DNA of 64,000 nucleotides from Candidatus Thorarchaeota archaeon (GTDB lineage Archaea; Asgardarchaeota; Thorarchaeia; Thorarchaeales; Thorarchaeaceae): positions 1 to 64,000 of the forward strand of contig JAEOUN010000018.1 of the NCBI GenBank assembly GCA_016839245.1, given 5' to 3'. Below, in pieces: positions 34,997 to 43,510 of the stretch (positions are counted from its first letter, which is position 1; the number at the start of each line of letters is the position of its first letter). The notes under the pieces are model-generated. The model made no database searches. It saw only the letters and a list, made by a program, of their open reading frames with translations, and was not told where the DNA came from. Made by a program: the position numbers and the translations under genes.

Positions 34997-36475
34997 TTAT
35001 GGATTGTAGGCAAATGGATGACGAGCTGATTCCTTCTGCGCGATTATCTCATCAACATTTTGCCTTCCCTCGATAGCACGACGAAGAGCGTGTCGAGTTG
35101 CGATGAAGTTGTTAATATGAACTCGTTTTGGATTCGCAGCACTTGGATGAACAAATACGTTCACAGCCAAGATAAGATCTTGCACTAGTTCATCAGGGAT
35201 GATCATATCAGTAATTGTTCGCTTTACAGCATCAATCACTGCCTTCTGAGCAACCTCATAGACCATCTTCTTGTGACCCTCTGAAGTGATTGTGACTGTA
35301 GGCGCAAATACTGTTGTAAGCTCCAAGTCTTTGATGATATTTGACTGATGAGTATCTTCAACAATTTTACCAGCACTGACTAAAGCCTCACTCATAGGAC
35401 CATCCTTTATTCCTAGAACCAAGTCAACATGTGCAACTTCGGTGTTCCCTCCAAAGAGGGCTTCTCCATGAAGGAGAGTTAGATCCTCAATTGTATCAGG
35501 AACCATTCCTATAGCTTTGGGATAGTTTTCAGCCTCAATTGACCTATTGCCCATTTTGAAAAGAACAGATCCGCGTGGAATCATCTGAAGATCTTCAAGA
35601 CAACATCTTAGTTCATCAAGGTCTCCATAGCTTAACGAATCACCTACTTGGAGCGGTAGACGAGCATCTCCAACATTGATGCCCATCATGTTCAATGCAG
35701 CTTTTATTGCCATCCCACCACCGTTGTTTACGAAGATGCGGACAGTCTTCTGAATGCTGCGTTGGATGATACGAGCTTCCTTCAGGTCACCATTTGCAAG
35801 CGCGGACTGCATCTTGATGTATCTGTCAGGGAAAACATTGGCACTAGCTAGAATTGCCCCATCACAACCTGTTGCAAGAGCAGGAAGAGCAACTTCATCA
35901 TGACCTACAACCACTTGGAAATTCTCAGGACGCCTGACAAGAATTGTTGTCAGGTTGATGAGATCTCCACTAGAATCCTTAAGACCTATAATCCCATCAA
36001 TTTCACGGAGACCATCAATCATTGTCCAATGAAGTGGAACACCCGTGACTTGAGGAATATTGTAGACAAAGATTGGGATGTCGCTATTGTTAGCTACTTT
36101 CTCAAAATGCTCGTAGATCTCTTTCTGCGAAGGTTTCAAGAAATATGGTGAAACAACCAGTGCTGCATCAGCACCTAATTCAGCAGCTCGACGAGTCAGC
36201 TTTATTGCATCATTAGTGTAAGCGGCTCCTGTGCCTGCAAGAACAGGTACTCTTCCCTTAGCTGCTTCACAAGCAATTTTTATTGCTTCTACTTTCTCAT
36301 CGAATTTCATACTGGTAAATTCACCGGTTGTTCCACAAGGAACAATCCCTGTCGCACCAGCCTTAATCACATAGTCTATCAATTTTCGATACTGTTTCTC
36401 GTTAATACCCTTATCAGTAAAAGGAGTGACAAGAGCTGGATAGACACCTTGGAATCGGAATGAACCATCAGACAT
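34997..36475 (-). CDS. DapA-superfamily aldolase fused to formaldehyde-activating enzyme (Fae) domain, copy 1
   Basis: A 492-residue fusion. Residues 1-300 are a DapA/N-acetylneuraminate-lyase barrel: Gly-Thr-Thr-Gly-Glu (48-52), Tyr138 in Tyr-Asn-Ile-Pro, and Schiff-base Lys166 in Gly-Leu-Lys-Asp-Ser-Ser-Gly. The Arg that follows Tyr-Asn-Val-Pro-Gly in true dihydrodipicolinate synthases is absent (Gln-Val-Thr here), so DapA activity is unlikely. Residues 335-492 are Fae-like: Gly-Glu-Ala-Leu-x-Gly, Glu-Val-Ala-His-Val-Asp-Leu with the catalytic-type His349, Val-Phe-Val-His-Pro, and a C-terminus Glu-Ser-Ala-Arg-His-Pro-Phe-Ala very like Fae. The Leu-Glu-Pro-Asn-Leu-x-Val-Lys-Pro stretch is missing. 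It is coupled to copy 2: GGAGGT overlaps that gene's stop, 7 nt before ATG 36475. Confidence 0.9.
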   Translation of the reverse strand: MSDGSFRFQGVYPALVTPFTDKGINEKQYRKLIDYVIKAGATGIVPCGTTGEFTSMKFDEKVEAIKIACEAAKGRVPVLAGTGAAYTNDAIKLTRRAAELGADAALVVSPYFLKPSQKEIYEHFEKVANNSDIPIFVYNIPQVTGVPLHWTMIDGLREIDGIIGLKDSSGDLINLTTILVRRPENFQVVVGHDEVALPALATGCDGAILASANVFPDRYIKMQSALANGDLKEARIIQRSIQKTVRIFVNNGGGMAIKAALNMMGINVGDARLPLQVGDSLSYGDLDELRCCLEDLQMIPRGSVLFKMGNRSIEAENYPKAIGMVPDTIEDLTLLHGEALFGGNTEVAHVDLVLGIKDGPMSEALVSAGKIVEDTHQSNIIKDLELTTVFAPTVTITSEGHKKMVYEVAQKAVIDAVKRTITDMIIPDELVQDLILAVNVFVHPSAANPKRVHINNFIATRHALRRAIEGRQNVDEIIAQKESARHPFAYNP

Positions 36476-36480
36476 TTTTC

Positions 36481-37878
36481 CTACCTCCATATTCCTTTGA
36501 GAGCTTGTTCCACCACTTGCTGTGTTGCAGCGGCAACTTCTCTTCGGTTTCGAGAATCAAGATTAATATCAAGTACCATAATAATGACATCCTGATTAAG
36601 CGATTTCTTTGGTATCTTTTCATGTTCGAGGAGCGTTGCAATCGCCTTTGCTGCTCCTGATTGTACAGGTCCATAGAATAGTGAGGCCTGTCGCATTGAT
36701 TTGATTTTTCGAGTTGGAAGCATCAGACTACTTGGCTTTACAGCCAAATTTGGTTCTAGAATTACAGTAAGTGCTTCATGACCAATCTTTGGCATCGTGA
36801 GCAGTTTGACAAAGGCTTTTCCTATTGAACCACTCTTCGGTCCCGCAACAATACCAGCTGAAACCATTTCATTAGATGCTTTACCAATGAGAAGATTAGC
36901 AGAATGTCCAAGTACTACCCCTTGATGTTCTAGAACTTCGACAATATTGATTTCTTTCTGTATAGGATCATTGATTGTCTTCTCAAGAACCCCAAGCTTC
37001 TCAAGTTCAATTCGAACTTCATCTTTGACTTCAGGAGTGAGAGTACCACCAGTATTAAGAGGCATGCGACTCTTTCCGGCATCTATGCCCATCATTTTTA
37101 GTGCTGCTTTGATCGGAGGCGCTGCGCCGTATTTTAAGACTAGTCTGGCAAATGTTTGAGCCTCTCTTTGTAGCTCTGAAGCTTTCTCAATATTCCCTTC
37201 TTTTACAAGTCGTCGAATTTCAAGCCATATGTGCGGAATCACATTCGCGGATGCCAGAATTGATGCATTTGAACCTGCAACGATGGACGAGAGAAAACAC
37301 TCATCAGCGCCACAGAGAACCTCAATCTTTCCATTTAACTTCTGCATTAATTCCAGCATATATGGAACATTGCCACTGCTATCCTTTATACCAACAATGT
37401 TGTCGAGCTCAGCAAGGTCCTCTACAACATTCGAGTTAAGGATTCCTAGAGTACACTGAGGAATATTGTACATGATAAGAGGAAGATTTCCTTTTCTAGC
37501 AACAGTAGCGTAGTGATCATAGTAACCTTTGTCAGCAGGCCGCAGATAGTATGGTGAGATGACTAATGCCGCATCACAACCTACATCAGCCGCATACTTT
37601 GTTAGTTCGACAGTTGCGCGAGTACTATGTTGACCTGTACCAGCAACGATGGGAACGCGTCCATCAACATATTCAACTGTCAATTTCAATAGCTTTTTGC
37701 GTTCTTCAGTTCTCATGTAAGAGAATTCTCCCGTTGTACCTGCAGGTACAACGCCAGTAACGCCCTTACTTATTGTGTATTCAATTACCTGTCTAAAGCC
37801 ATCCTCGTTAATATCACCATCTCTAGTAAATGGAGTCACGAGAGCAGGCATCACACCTTGAGGAACGAATTTTCCCAC
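36481..37878 (-). CDS. DapA-superfamily aldolase fused to formaldehyde-activating enzyme (Fae) domain, copy 2
   Basis: A 465-residue fusion, paralogous to the downstream copy. The barrel (about 1-300) keeps Gly-Thr-Thr-Gly-Glu, Tyr-Asn-Ile-Pro and Gly-Ile-Lys-Asp-Ser-Ser-Gly with the Schiff-base Lys, again without the DHDPS substrate Arg. The Fae part (322-465) keeps Ile-Gly-His-Glu-Ala-Leu-Thr-Val-Ile-Leu-Glu-Pro-Asn-Leu-Ala-Val-Lys-Pro, Tyr-Gly-Pro-Val-Gln and a long helix. It has Ser where Fae has its His (Asn-Glu-Met-Val-Ser) and lacks the His-Pro-Phe-Ala C-terminus. GTG 37878 is chosen because GGTGAT precedes it and a TATA box lies about 32 bases upstream; the frame is open to GTG 37980. 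It is the first gene of the two-gene operon. Confidence 0.87.
   Translation of the reverse strand: MGKFVPQGVMPALVTPFTRDGDINEDGFRQVIEYTISKGVTGVVPAGTTGEFSYMRTEERKKLLKLTVEYVDGRVPIVAGTGQHSTRATVELTKYAADVGCDAALVISPYYLRPADKGYYDHYATVARKGNLPLIMYNIPQCTLGILNSNVVEDLAELDNIVGIKDSSGNVPYMLELMQKLNGKIEVLCGADECFLSSIVAGSNASILASANVIPHIWLEIRRLVKEGNIEKASELQREAQTFARLVLKYGAAPPIKAALKMMGIDAGKSRMPLNTGGTLTPEVKDEVRIELEKLGVLEKTINDPIQKEINIVEVLEHQGVVLGHSANLLIGKASNEMVSAGIVAGPKSGSIGKAFVKLLTMPKIGHEALTVILEPNLAVKPSSLMLPTRKIKSMRQASLFYGPVQSGAAKAIATLLEHEKIPKKSLNQDVIIMVLDINLDSRNRREVAAATQQVVEQALKGIWR
36483..36488 (-). promoter_or_regulatory. Ribosome-binding site deciding the start of DapA-Fae copy 1
   Basis: GGAGGT on the minus strand, 7 nt before ATG 36475. 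It overlaps the stop codon of the upstream DapA-Fae gene, a classic translational-coupling arrangement, and rules out the longer ATG at 36490. Confidence 0.75.
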
Positions 37879-37908
37879 AAAATCACCAACATCTGACCGG
37901 ACGGGTTG

Positions 37909-37916
37909 GTATAAAT
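37909..37916 (-). promoter_or_regulatory. TATA box of the DapA-Fae operon
   Basis: ATTTATAC on the minus strand, about 32 bases before the chosen GTG at 37878. Transcription would begin near 37886, giving a very short leader. Confidence 0.5.
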
Positions 37917-37980
37917 GAGCTTCGTTTAGGATAGATTTCAGAGGGAAGTCAATATATGTTAAGAATTGTAACCATACCAC

Positions 37981-38298
37981 ATGACAGAGTACATTGTAGC
38001 ATTGACGACTTGTCCGGAGACCAAGGGACAGGATTTAGCACATATACTTATTGAAAAACAAGTATGTGCATGTGTCAATGTCTTTCCAAGAATCAAGAGT
38101 TATTACTTTTGGAAGAAAGAAATAGTAGAAGACTCAGAGGTCTTACTCTTAATGAAAACTGAAGCAAAGTTTGAAGAAATCCTAAGGGACACAATAATTC
38201 AAAATCATCCATATGAGCTTCCTGAATTTGTCGTGTTTGATATTAAATCAGGTTCGAAGGACTATCTAGAGTGGATCTCAACTAATCTTGCAAAATAG
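37981..38298 (+). CDS. cutA: CutA1 divalent-cation tolerance protein
   Basis: A 105-residue protein of the trimeric CutA1 family, ferredoxin-like fold. Motifs are Ala-Leu-Thr-Thr-Cys-Pro, Ala-Cys-Val-Asn-Val-Phe-Pro-(Arg)-Ile-Lys-Ser-Tyr-Tyr-(Phe)-Trp near residue 35, Leu-Met-Lys-Thr near residue 58 and His-Pro-Tyr-Glu-(Leu)-Pro-Glu near residue 76. Its biochemical role is debated. It is divergent from the DapA-Fae operon: ATG 37981 lies 103 bases from the chosen GTG there, and only if that frame were read from GTG 37980 would the coding regions abut. Confidence 0.93.
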   Translation: MTEYIVALTTCPETKGQDLAHILIEKQVCACVNVFPRIKSYYFWKKEIVEDSEVLLLMKTEAKFEEILRDTIIQNHPYELPEFVVFDIKSGSKDYLEWISTNLAK

Positions 38299-38308
38299 TG
38301 AGGTGCAA

Positions 38309-40759
38309 CTAAGCTATGTCTGCACGTCGCGCTGCATACACAAGTGATTCATTGAAATATTGACCAATAATGGCACACATGGCTGGACCAACTATATAGT
38401 TAATTTCACCAGGCAAGAGTTCCTTTAGATTTGTTTTAGATGTTAGTTTTCCTTTCCGTTTTAGAACTCCAATCTCTCGTTCAACAACTGATTTTGCTTT
38501 ATCCCAAGGCATTGGTTCAGTGCCACGTCCAGCTCCAATCAAACCGTCTTTAATCTCGAATATACCACGCATAATGAAGATGGCAAGATTATCCATATCA
38601 TTGGCATCTTTTATGAAATTCTTCCCATGTTGTTCACACTTGCTATCTTTTGGAACAACTCCACAAGCGGAACAGACAGGACGACCACGATTAGTCCTGA
38701 TATAATAGGCTAGGAGATTTGCACATTTAGTAGTATCGCTAGGAGTCCACTCCAAGCCTTTTATTCCAACTCTACTTATAGCCCTAAATACAGTTGTTGA
38801 TTTGTTTTGTAGAAACATTAACACATCTATTCCTTCACGACGTGAATCAATGAGTTTCTGTTCTTTTTGTTTTGCTTGAAATGCATACTCCTCTTTAGCC
38901 AGTTTCTCAAGACGCTCTCGTTTCAAAAATCTCTGCATAACATCATACGCAATTCCATAATTATCAAACTCGAGATTTTCCAAATTGAGGGGTATATCCA
39001 CAATTCCATCAAATACTGGACTTGGAGTATTCTCTAAATCTTTTCGTGCTGCCATCATATCTTTACTTGAGAATCTAGCATGCATCCAAGTACAGATAGT
39101 ATTTGCATCAAGTTCTGGATGGACCGTTTTCATTTCATAAATTCGCATTGAAGCCAAATCAACAAGTATCTCTTCACGTAGAAACTGTAGTGTAATATCC
39201 GTGTCCTCGTAAATACTCTTGAGAAGGGCTTTGATACGAAGAAGATCTTGTTTAGATCGAATATACGACTCAACGACTCGTGTAAGATTTGTCAAGATTC
39301 CTGTAGTAAAATGCCAAATAATATCCATACGTAATGATGCGATTGTTTCTTCAGCGACTCTTTGTTGACTAAAGTCTCTAGCTGAGGATATGCCAAGAGA
39401 ACTGAGTGCACCAGTTTCGACTTGATCTCTAATTTCAAGAAGGCGTTTGATTTCTTCTGGTGGAGGTACTCTCACCTTCTTCTCAAGTTCACTTAAGACT
39501 TCTATCTCAATTCCGACTAATGTCTTTCTATCTTTTACTAGAAGTTCCAAGGTAATCTTGTCAAGCTCTGATGCACGAAGACCTTTTGATCTCAAAAGAC
39601 CTTTCACAGGTCGTTCCAATGTATTTTCTATTTTTTCAAGAGTCTTCAGAGAGCGCTCTAGCATTTCCATCTCATCTTTACTTACCTGAGGACCAGATGG
39701 AGTGACGGCTGTGTCATCAGTATATGATTGCAATCCGGATATAATGACTGTGGGATCATCAATCCCTTTTCTTCGAAGTTGAGATTTGATATCATCTTCA
39801 TCAATGTAACATAAATGTGATAACGTATTGAGTAGAATTGAAGGATTAGAAGCAAGAATTGAAGTGATTTCACCAGTAACTCGCTTGCCTAATCGTTGTT
39901 CGAAGTCATCAATAGTTGTGGGGGTTTCATAGTCTTCTTCAATCAATTCGAGGAGCTCTAGTCTAATCTTGTGAGCGTTCAATATTCCTTCAAGCTCAAT
40001 AGGAGTTCTACAGAATCGTTCTGAGATTGCAGTAGTAATATCATCCCAGCGATCGGTTGGAATCTGAATATCTGCAAGTCGTCCCCGTGAGTACTCGTAT
40101 TTGCCAAAAATTTGTGTCAATCCCATTTTCAAAATAGAAGTTTCAGGAACTTCGGAAGGATGCTCACGTAATAGTTCTTCTCTTAATGATAGGGCACTCT
40201 CTTTAAGACCAGAAGCCTTGGTATATAGTTCATCGCGCCATTTTTCGCCCCACCCTGTAATTTCAAGAATCAAGTCAACATCATGATTAGGCGAATATTC
40301 AGAAGGGATTTTCTTTAGGTATTCATTCACTAGTACTATAATCTGATTCTTTAAATCAGGTGAAGAAGGATTCTTGTTTCCGAGTTCATTGCAGAGCTTG
40401 ATGATTAACTCACTTGTTAGCCGAGAAGTATCAATCTCTTCCCGTTGTTTATTTCCATAGATTTGTCGGATTTCTAATTCAAGTTGGCGTCGTTCTTCTT
40501 GACCTAATTCATCTTTTCCCTCAGTTGTCAATTCAGGAGCATCAGTGGCACTAAGAAGTCGTATACCTTGATAGCTATGTAGATAGAATGAAGCAAAGAA
40601 GGAGAAGACATCTTCGAGAGGTTGCGTTTCACTTAATAACTCAGCGAATAGTTGTCTATCGCGAGTACTACGCATATGAGTGACCAAAGCTTCCCTCAAT
40701 AATATCTCTTTTCCAGCTTCACTTCCTTGCCGAGTCTTTAAAACCCACGAACTAGACAT
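38309..40759 (-). CDS. Large unknown helical/coiled-coil protein with C-terminal zinc site
   Basis: An 816-residue, almost wholly helical soluble protein. Several long charged segments (about 355-430 and 600-640) predict coiled coil. Near residue 700 a Cys-Ser-Ala-Cys-Gly-x9-Cys-Glu-Gln-His segment could bind zinc. It has no signal peptide or membrane segment. It is encoded 5 bases downstream of the 885-aa protein, so the two are almost certainly partners. I do not recognise a family; a scaffold or cytoskeleton-associated role is a guess. ATG 40759 has AGGTGA 7 nt upstream. Confidence 0.6.
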   Translation of the reverse strand: MSSSWVLKTRQGSEAGKEILLREALVTHMRSTRDRQLFAELLSETQPLEDVFSFFASFYLHSYQGIRLLSATDAPELTTEGKDELGQEERRQLELEIRQIYGNKQREEIDTSRLTSELIIKLCNELGNKNPSSPDLKNQIIVLVNEYLKKIPSEYSPNHDVDLILEITGWGEKWRDELYTKASGLKESALSLREELLREHPSEVPETSILKMGLTQIFGKYEYSRGRLADIQIPTDRWDDITTAISERFCRTPIELEGILNAHKIRLELLELIEEDYETPTTIDDFEQRLGKRVTGEITSILASNPSILLNTLSHLCYIDEDDIKSQLRRKGIDDPTVIISGLQSYTDDTAVTPSGPQVSKDEMEMLERSLKTLEKIENTLERPVKGLLRSKGLRASELDKITLELLVKDRKTLVGIEIEVLSELEKKVRVPPPEEIKRLLEIRDQVETGALSSLGISSARDFSQQRVAEETIASLRMDIIWHFTTGILTNLTRVVESYIRSKQDLLRIKALLKSIYEDTDITLQFLREEILVDLASMRIYEMKTVHPELDANTICTWMHARFSSKDMMAARKDLENTPSPVFDGIVDIPLNLENLEFDNYGIAYDVMQRFLKRERLEKLAKEEYAFQAKQKEQKLIDSRREGIDVLMFLQNKSTTVFRAISRVGIKGLEWTPSDTTKCANLLAYYIRTNRGRPVCSACGVVPKDSKCEQHGKNFIKDANDMDNLAIFIMRGIFEIKDGLIGAGRGTEPMPWDKAKSVVEREIGVLKRKGKLTSKTNLKELLPGEINYIVGPAMCAIIGQYFNESLVYAARRADIA

Positions 40760-40764
40760 TCATA

Positions 40765-43422
40765 TCACCTCAGAAATGTACTCCCGATAGTAACTGTCAG
40801 ACTATCATTATAATGTTCATAAGTTACGAGATACAACAAATTCTGATCTTTTGGATCACGAAGGATTACTCGAGATATTCGTGGCAGCAATCGACCAAGA
40901 CTTCGAATTCGAGAGTCCATTAGATATTCAAGAAAGCCATTTCCAATGTTTATGTGAATCTTATCAATAGCACTCAATCCTTCAGACTGAAGTCTAAGAA
41001 TGCGACGTGCAAATGTATCCTCCATGGAAGATTCACGTTCTTTCATCTCCGTAAATTTATCATATATCAAATCACGAAGTTCAACATAATGTCGAAGGGT
41101 TGGTTCAGGTTTTGGTTCCGGAGGAAATTCATCCTCCTCCTTGAGAGGATGGTTTCTTTTAATTGACTCAAGTCGAGGTTCTAATGGTGCAGGTTGCTCT
41201 GGTTGAAGTGGTGGAGGTGGAAGATCACCTGTATATCCTGTTTCACTAGCCTTTGCCTCATTGACTTTTTGCTCATATCGTTCAAGTTTATCCTGATATT
41301 CTCGAAGTGCCTGTTCGTATCCATTCATTTCATTCTCGAAGGCTCGTGTTGCTTCTGAAATTAGAGTTTCACATTGTTGGTTATACTGTCGTGTCTCTTC
41401 ATTTTTCTTCTCGATTTCTTTGTGCTCATTTTCCCAAGCATTGAATTGCTCTTGAAAGATTGCCTCTCTTCTATCAGCCTCTTGTTTTATTCTATCCGCG
41501 ACTGAGCTTGTAGTGATAGCTTTGCCTAAGAGTTCGTGGACGAATTGAAGCAAGGTTAGTAAGGATTCTGCATCCGATTTTGTGCTATCAACACTCTCCT
41601 TAAATCCATGAACCCAGCTCAATGCTTCTGTCTTCCACTCATCAGACTTCTCGCCGACACTCTGCATGGCTTCAGTAAGTACATCATCTAATGACCGATT
41701 TTCAGTTTTTACCTGGTCTATCATTCTACGAATTAGTGGTTTTGATAAAATTGTATCCGCCACATCTGGTATAAGATCAGAAACAGTGCTCTCAAATTCG
41801 GTCAATATACTCAAGATTGCTTGTCCTTCATCACTTAGCGAATCTTCAGTTTGAGATGAAGAATATTTCTTTTTAATTTCAGATCTAGCTATTTCAGCAA
41901 TGTCTGAGAATCCTATCAGATTCCATACATCGATATGCTTGAATGCTTGAATCATCTCTCGTGTGATTGCATCCATTAATTCAGTGTAATCTGAATATTG
42001 GACACCTTTGTATAATCTTTTAGAAAATGTAGCATTCAACTGCGATTGAACTTCAGCATAGAATTTCTCGAATAGCATCAAATCTGTGGAATCCATATCA
42101 TCAATGACGGCTTCACTTCGGAATTCACGAAGGGCTGAAAAAAATGCCTCTCGCGCAGCGGAAACAACAAGATATTGATTCAGTTCACCTGAGAAATATT
42201 GCGCAACTCGCTTCGCATAGGCAACAGCGTAGCTTAATGTGCTTTTGAGTTGCCATGCTTTTATTTCATCAAAGCCTAGTGACTCTCTCTCTAGTGAGAG
42301 CATGAATTTCGTGATTAACTCTACACCAAGTTGATGTCTTATTCCTTCAAATCGATCAAGATTACGATCTATGGAATCAAGTAAGGCGTTTTTATGACCA
42401 GCAATATCTAGACTCTTACCAGAACTAGTATGAGATTCAACAAGATACTCCAAAGCATCGACTGTTTCGCCAAACATTTTCACAAAATCATTGATTTTGC
42501 TTTTTAGGGCGTTAAAATCAGAGAGTGTAACTGTATCGCGCTGGAGAAAACTAGTAAGAGTGCTAAGAACACCTTCGATAACATCAGATTCCTCCATTGC
42601 ATATGCATAGGTGTTTAGCTCATTTAGAATCTCACGACCAGTTTCAGGAATCGTCTTTGTTAGCATATCTATTGCACTTGGAGTTAAGACTCTATGTTTG
42701 AAATGCTCCACAAGATCTCCAGACGATTTTGACAATCTAAAATCAAGACTCTTTCTTTGGGCAACTTTCATACTTGGAGGCAGGATTGTAAAATCATCAT
42801 AAACAGACATCTTTGCTATTGCATCAACATCTACGTTTTCCCTCTTTACCTGAAATGAGTCCCAAGAACCTTGAAATCGACGATCAATCATATCAACAAA
42901 TAAGACGCTATTGAATCGGTCTGCAAATTTCTGAATGACTGATAATCCCTCTAGATCATAATTCATATCATTATTGATTACTATTCTTTCAATATCTCCA
43001 AGCTTCTTAGATAAAGTCTTTACATAGCTATCAATCCTAAAGGGATCAACAACTCCTTTTTCCCAGCCTAAAATACAGACATGTGAACCCACACCACCTT
43101 CAGATCCTCCAGCGATAATCAATTGCTCAGGTAACACTCCTGGTCCAGGTGTTCGGTCGAGGTTCCATTCAATGGCTAATAATTCCAAACCTTCCGAGGA
43201 TTGAATTGTATCACGAATATGGAAAATTAGTGGTGCAATATTCATTGAAACAGTGTCAGAGTGCTGTTCAAGCATACTTCCAGTTCCAATGGCACTTCCA
43301 ATAGAACGACCTAGACCAGTTGTAGATCCTAAGACAGAGGCAGAAGCCATTCTGATAGCTTCAACAGTACTTGGAGCTAGTACGTCAGTTCGTTTCTTCT
43401 CACTCAATTCAATATCCTCCAT
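40765..43422 (-). CDS. Large unknown coiled-coil protein with Pro-rich linker
   Basis: An 885-residue protein. Residues 50-215 look like an alpha/beta domain (Val-Leu-Pro-Glu-Gln-Leu-Ile-Ile-Ala-Gly-Gly, Arg-Ile-Val-Ile-Asn-Asn-Asp). A long helical region follows to about 640, then a Glu/Lys/Gln-rich coiled coil to about 735, a Pro-rich linker with four consecutive Pro and Pro-Glu-Gln-Pro-Ala-Pro, a helical piece, and a C-terminal beta segment. Acidic Asp-Glu-Phe-Pro-Pro-Glu-Pro-Lys-Pro-Glu-Pro follows the linker. No membrane helix. It heads a two-gene operon with the 816-aa protein. The family is unknown; poly-Pro stretches can bind profilin or SH3-like partners, but that is inference. Confidence 0.6.
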   Translation of the reverse strand: MEDIELSEKKRTDVLAPSTVEAIRMASASVLGSTTGLGRSIGSAIGTGSMLEQHSDTVSMNIAPLIFHIRDTIQSSEGLELLAIEWNLDRTPGPGVLPEQLIIAGGSEGGVGSHVCILGWEKGVVDPFRIDSYVKTLSKKLGDIERIVINNDMNYDLEGLSVIQKFADRFNSVLFVDMIDRRFQGSWDSFQVKRENVDVDAIAKMSVYDDFTILPPSMKVAQRKSLDFRLSKSSGDLVEHFKHRVLTPSAIDMLTKTIPETGREILNELNTYAYAMEESDVIEGVLSTLTSFLQRDTVTLSDFNALKSKINDFVKMFGETVDALEYLVESHTSSGKSLDIAGHKNALLDSIDRNLDRFEGIRHQLGVELITKFMLSLERESLGFDEIKAWQLKSTLSYAVAYAKRVAQYFSGELNQYLVVSAAREAFFSALREFRSEAVIDDMDSTDLMLFEKFYAEVQSQLNATFSKRLYKGVQYSDYTELMDAITREMIQAFKHIDVWNLIGFSDIAEIARSEIKKKYSSSQTEDSLSDEGQAILSILTEFESTVSDLIPDVADTILSKPLIRRMIDQVKTENRSLDDVLTEAMQSVGEKSDEWKTEALSWVHGFKESVDSTKSDAESLLTLLQFVHELLGKAITTSSVADRIKQEADRREAIFQEQFNAWENEHKEIEKKNEETRQYNQQCETLISEATRAFENEMNGYEQALREYQDKLERYEQKVNEAKASETGYTGDLPPPPLQPEQPAPLEPRLESIKRNHPLKEEDEFPPEPKPEPTLRHYVELRDLIYDKFTEMKERESSMEDTFARRILRLQSEGLSAIDKIHINIGNGFLEYLMDSRIRSLGRLLPRISRVILRDPKDQNLLYLVTYEHYNDSLTVTIGSTFLR

Positions 43423-43510
43423 ATCTGTTGATGATACACAGATTCAATCCTGAGATTTGTATAAGCTATCTTCTCCTAATTTGAATCTAGCTTGCGTGTA
43501 GGGCAGTAAG

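Noticed and set aside
34997..37878. Annotating both genes as dihydrodipicolinate synthase (dapA)
   Set aside because: The substrate-binding Arg after Tyr-Asn-x-Pro is missing in both and a Fae domain is attached; lysine biosynthesis is not supported.
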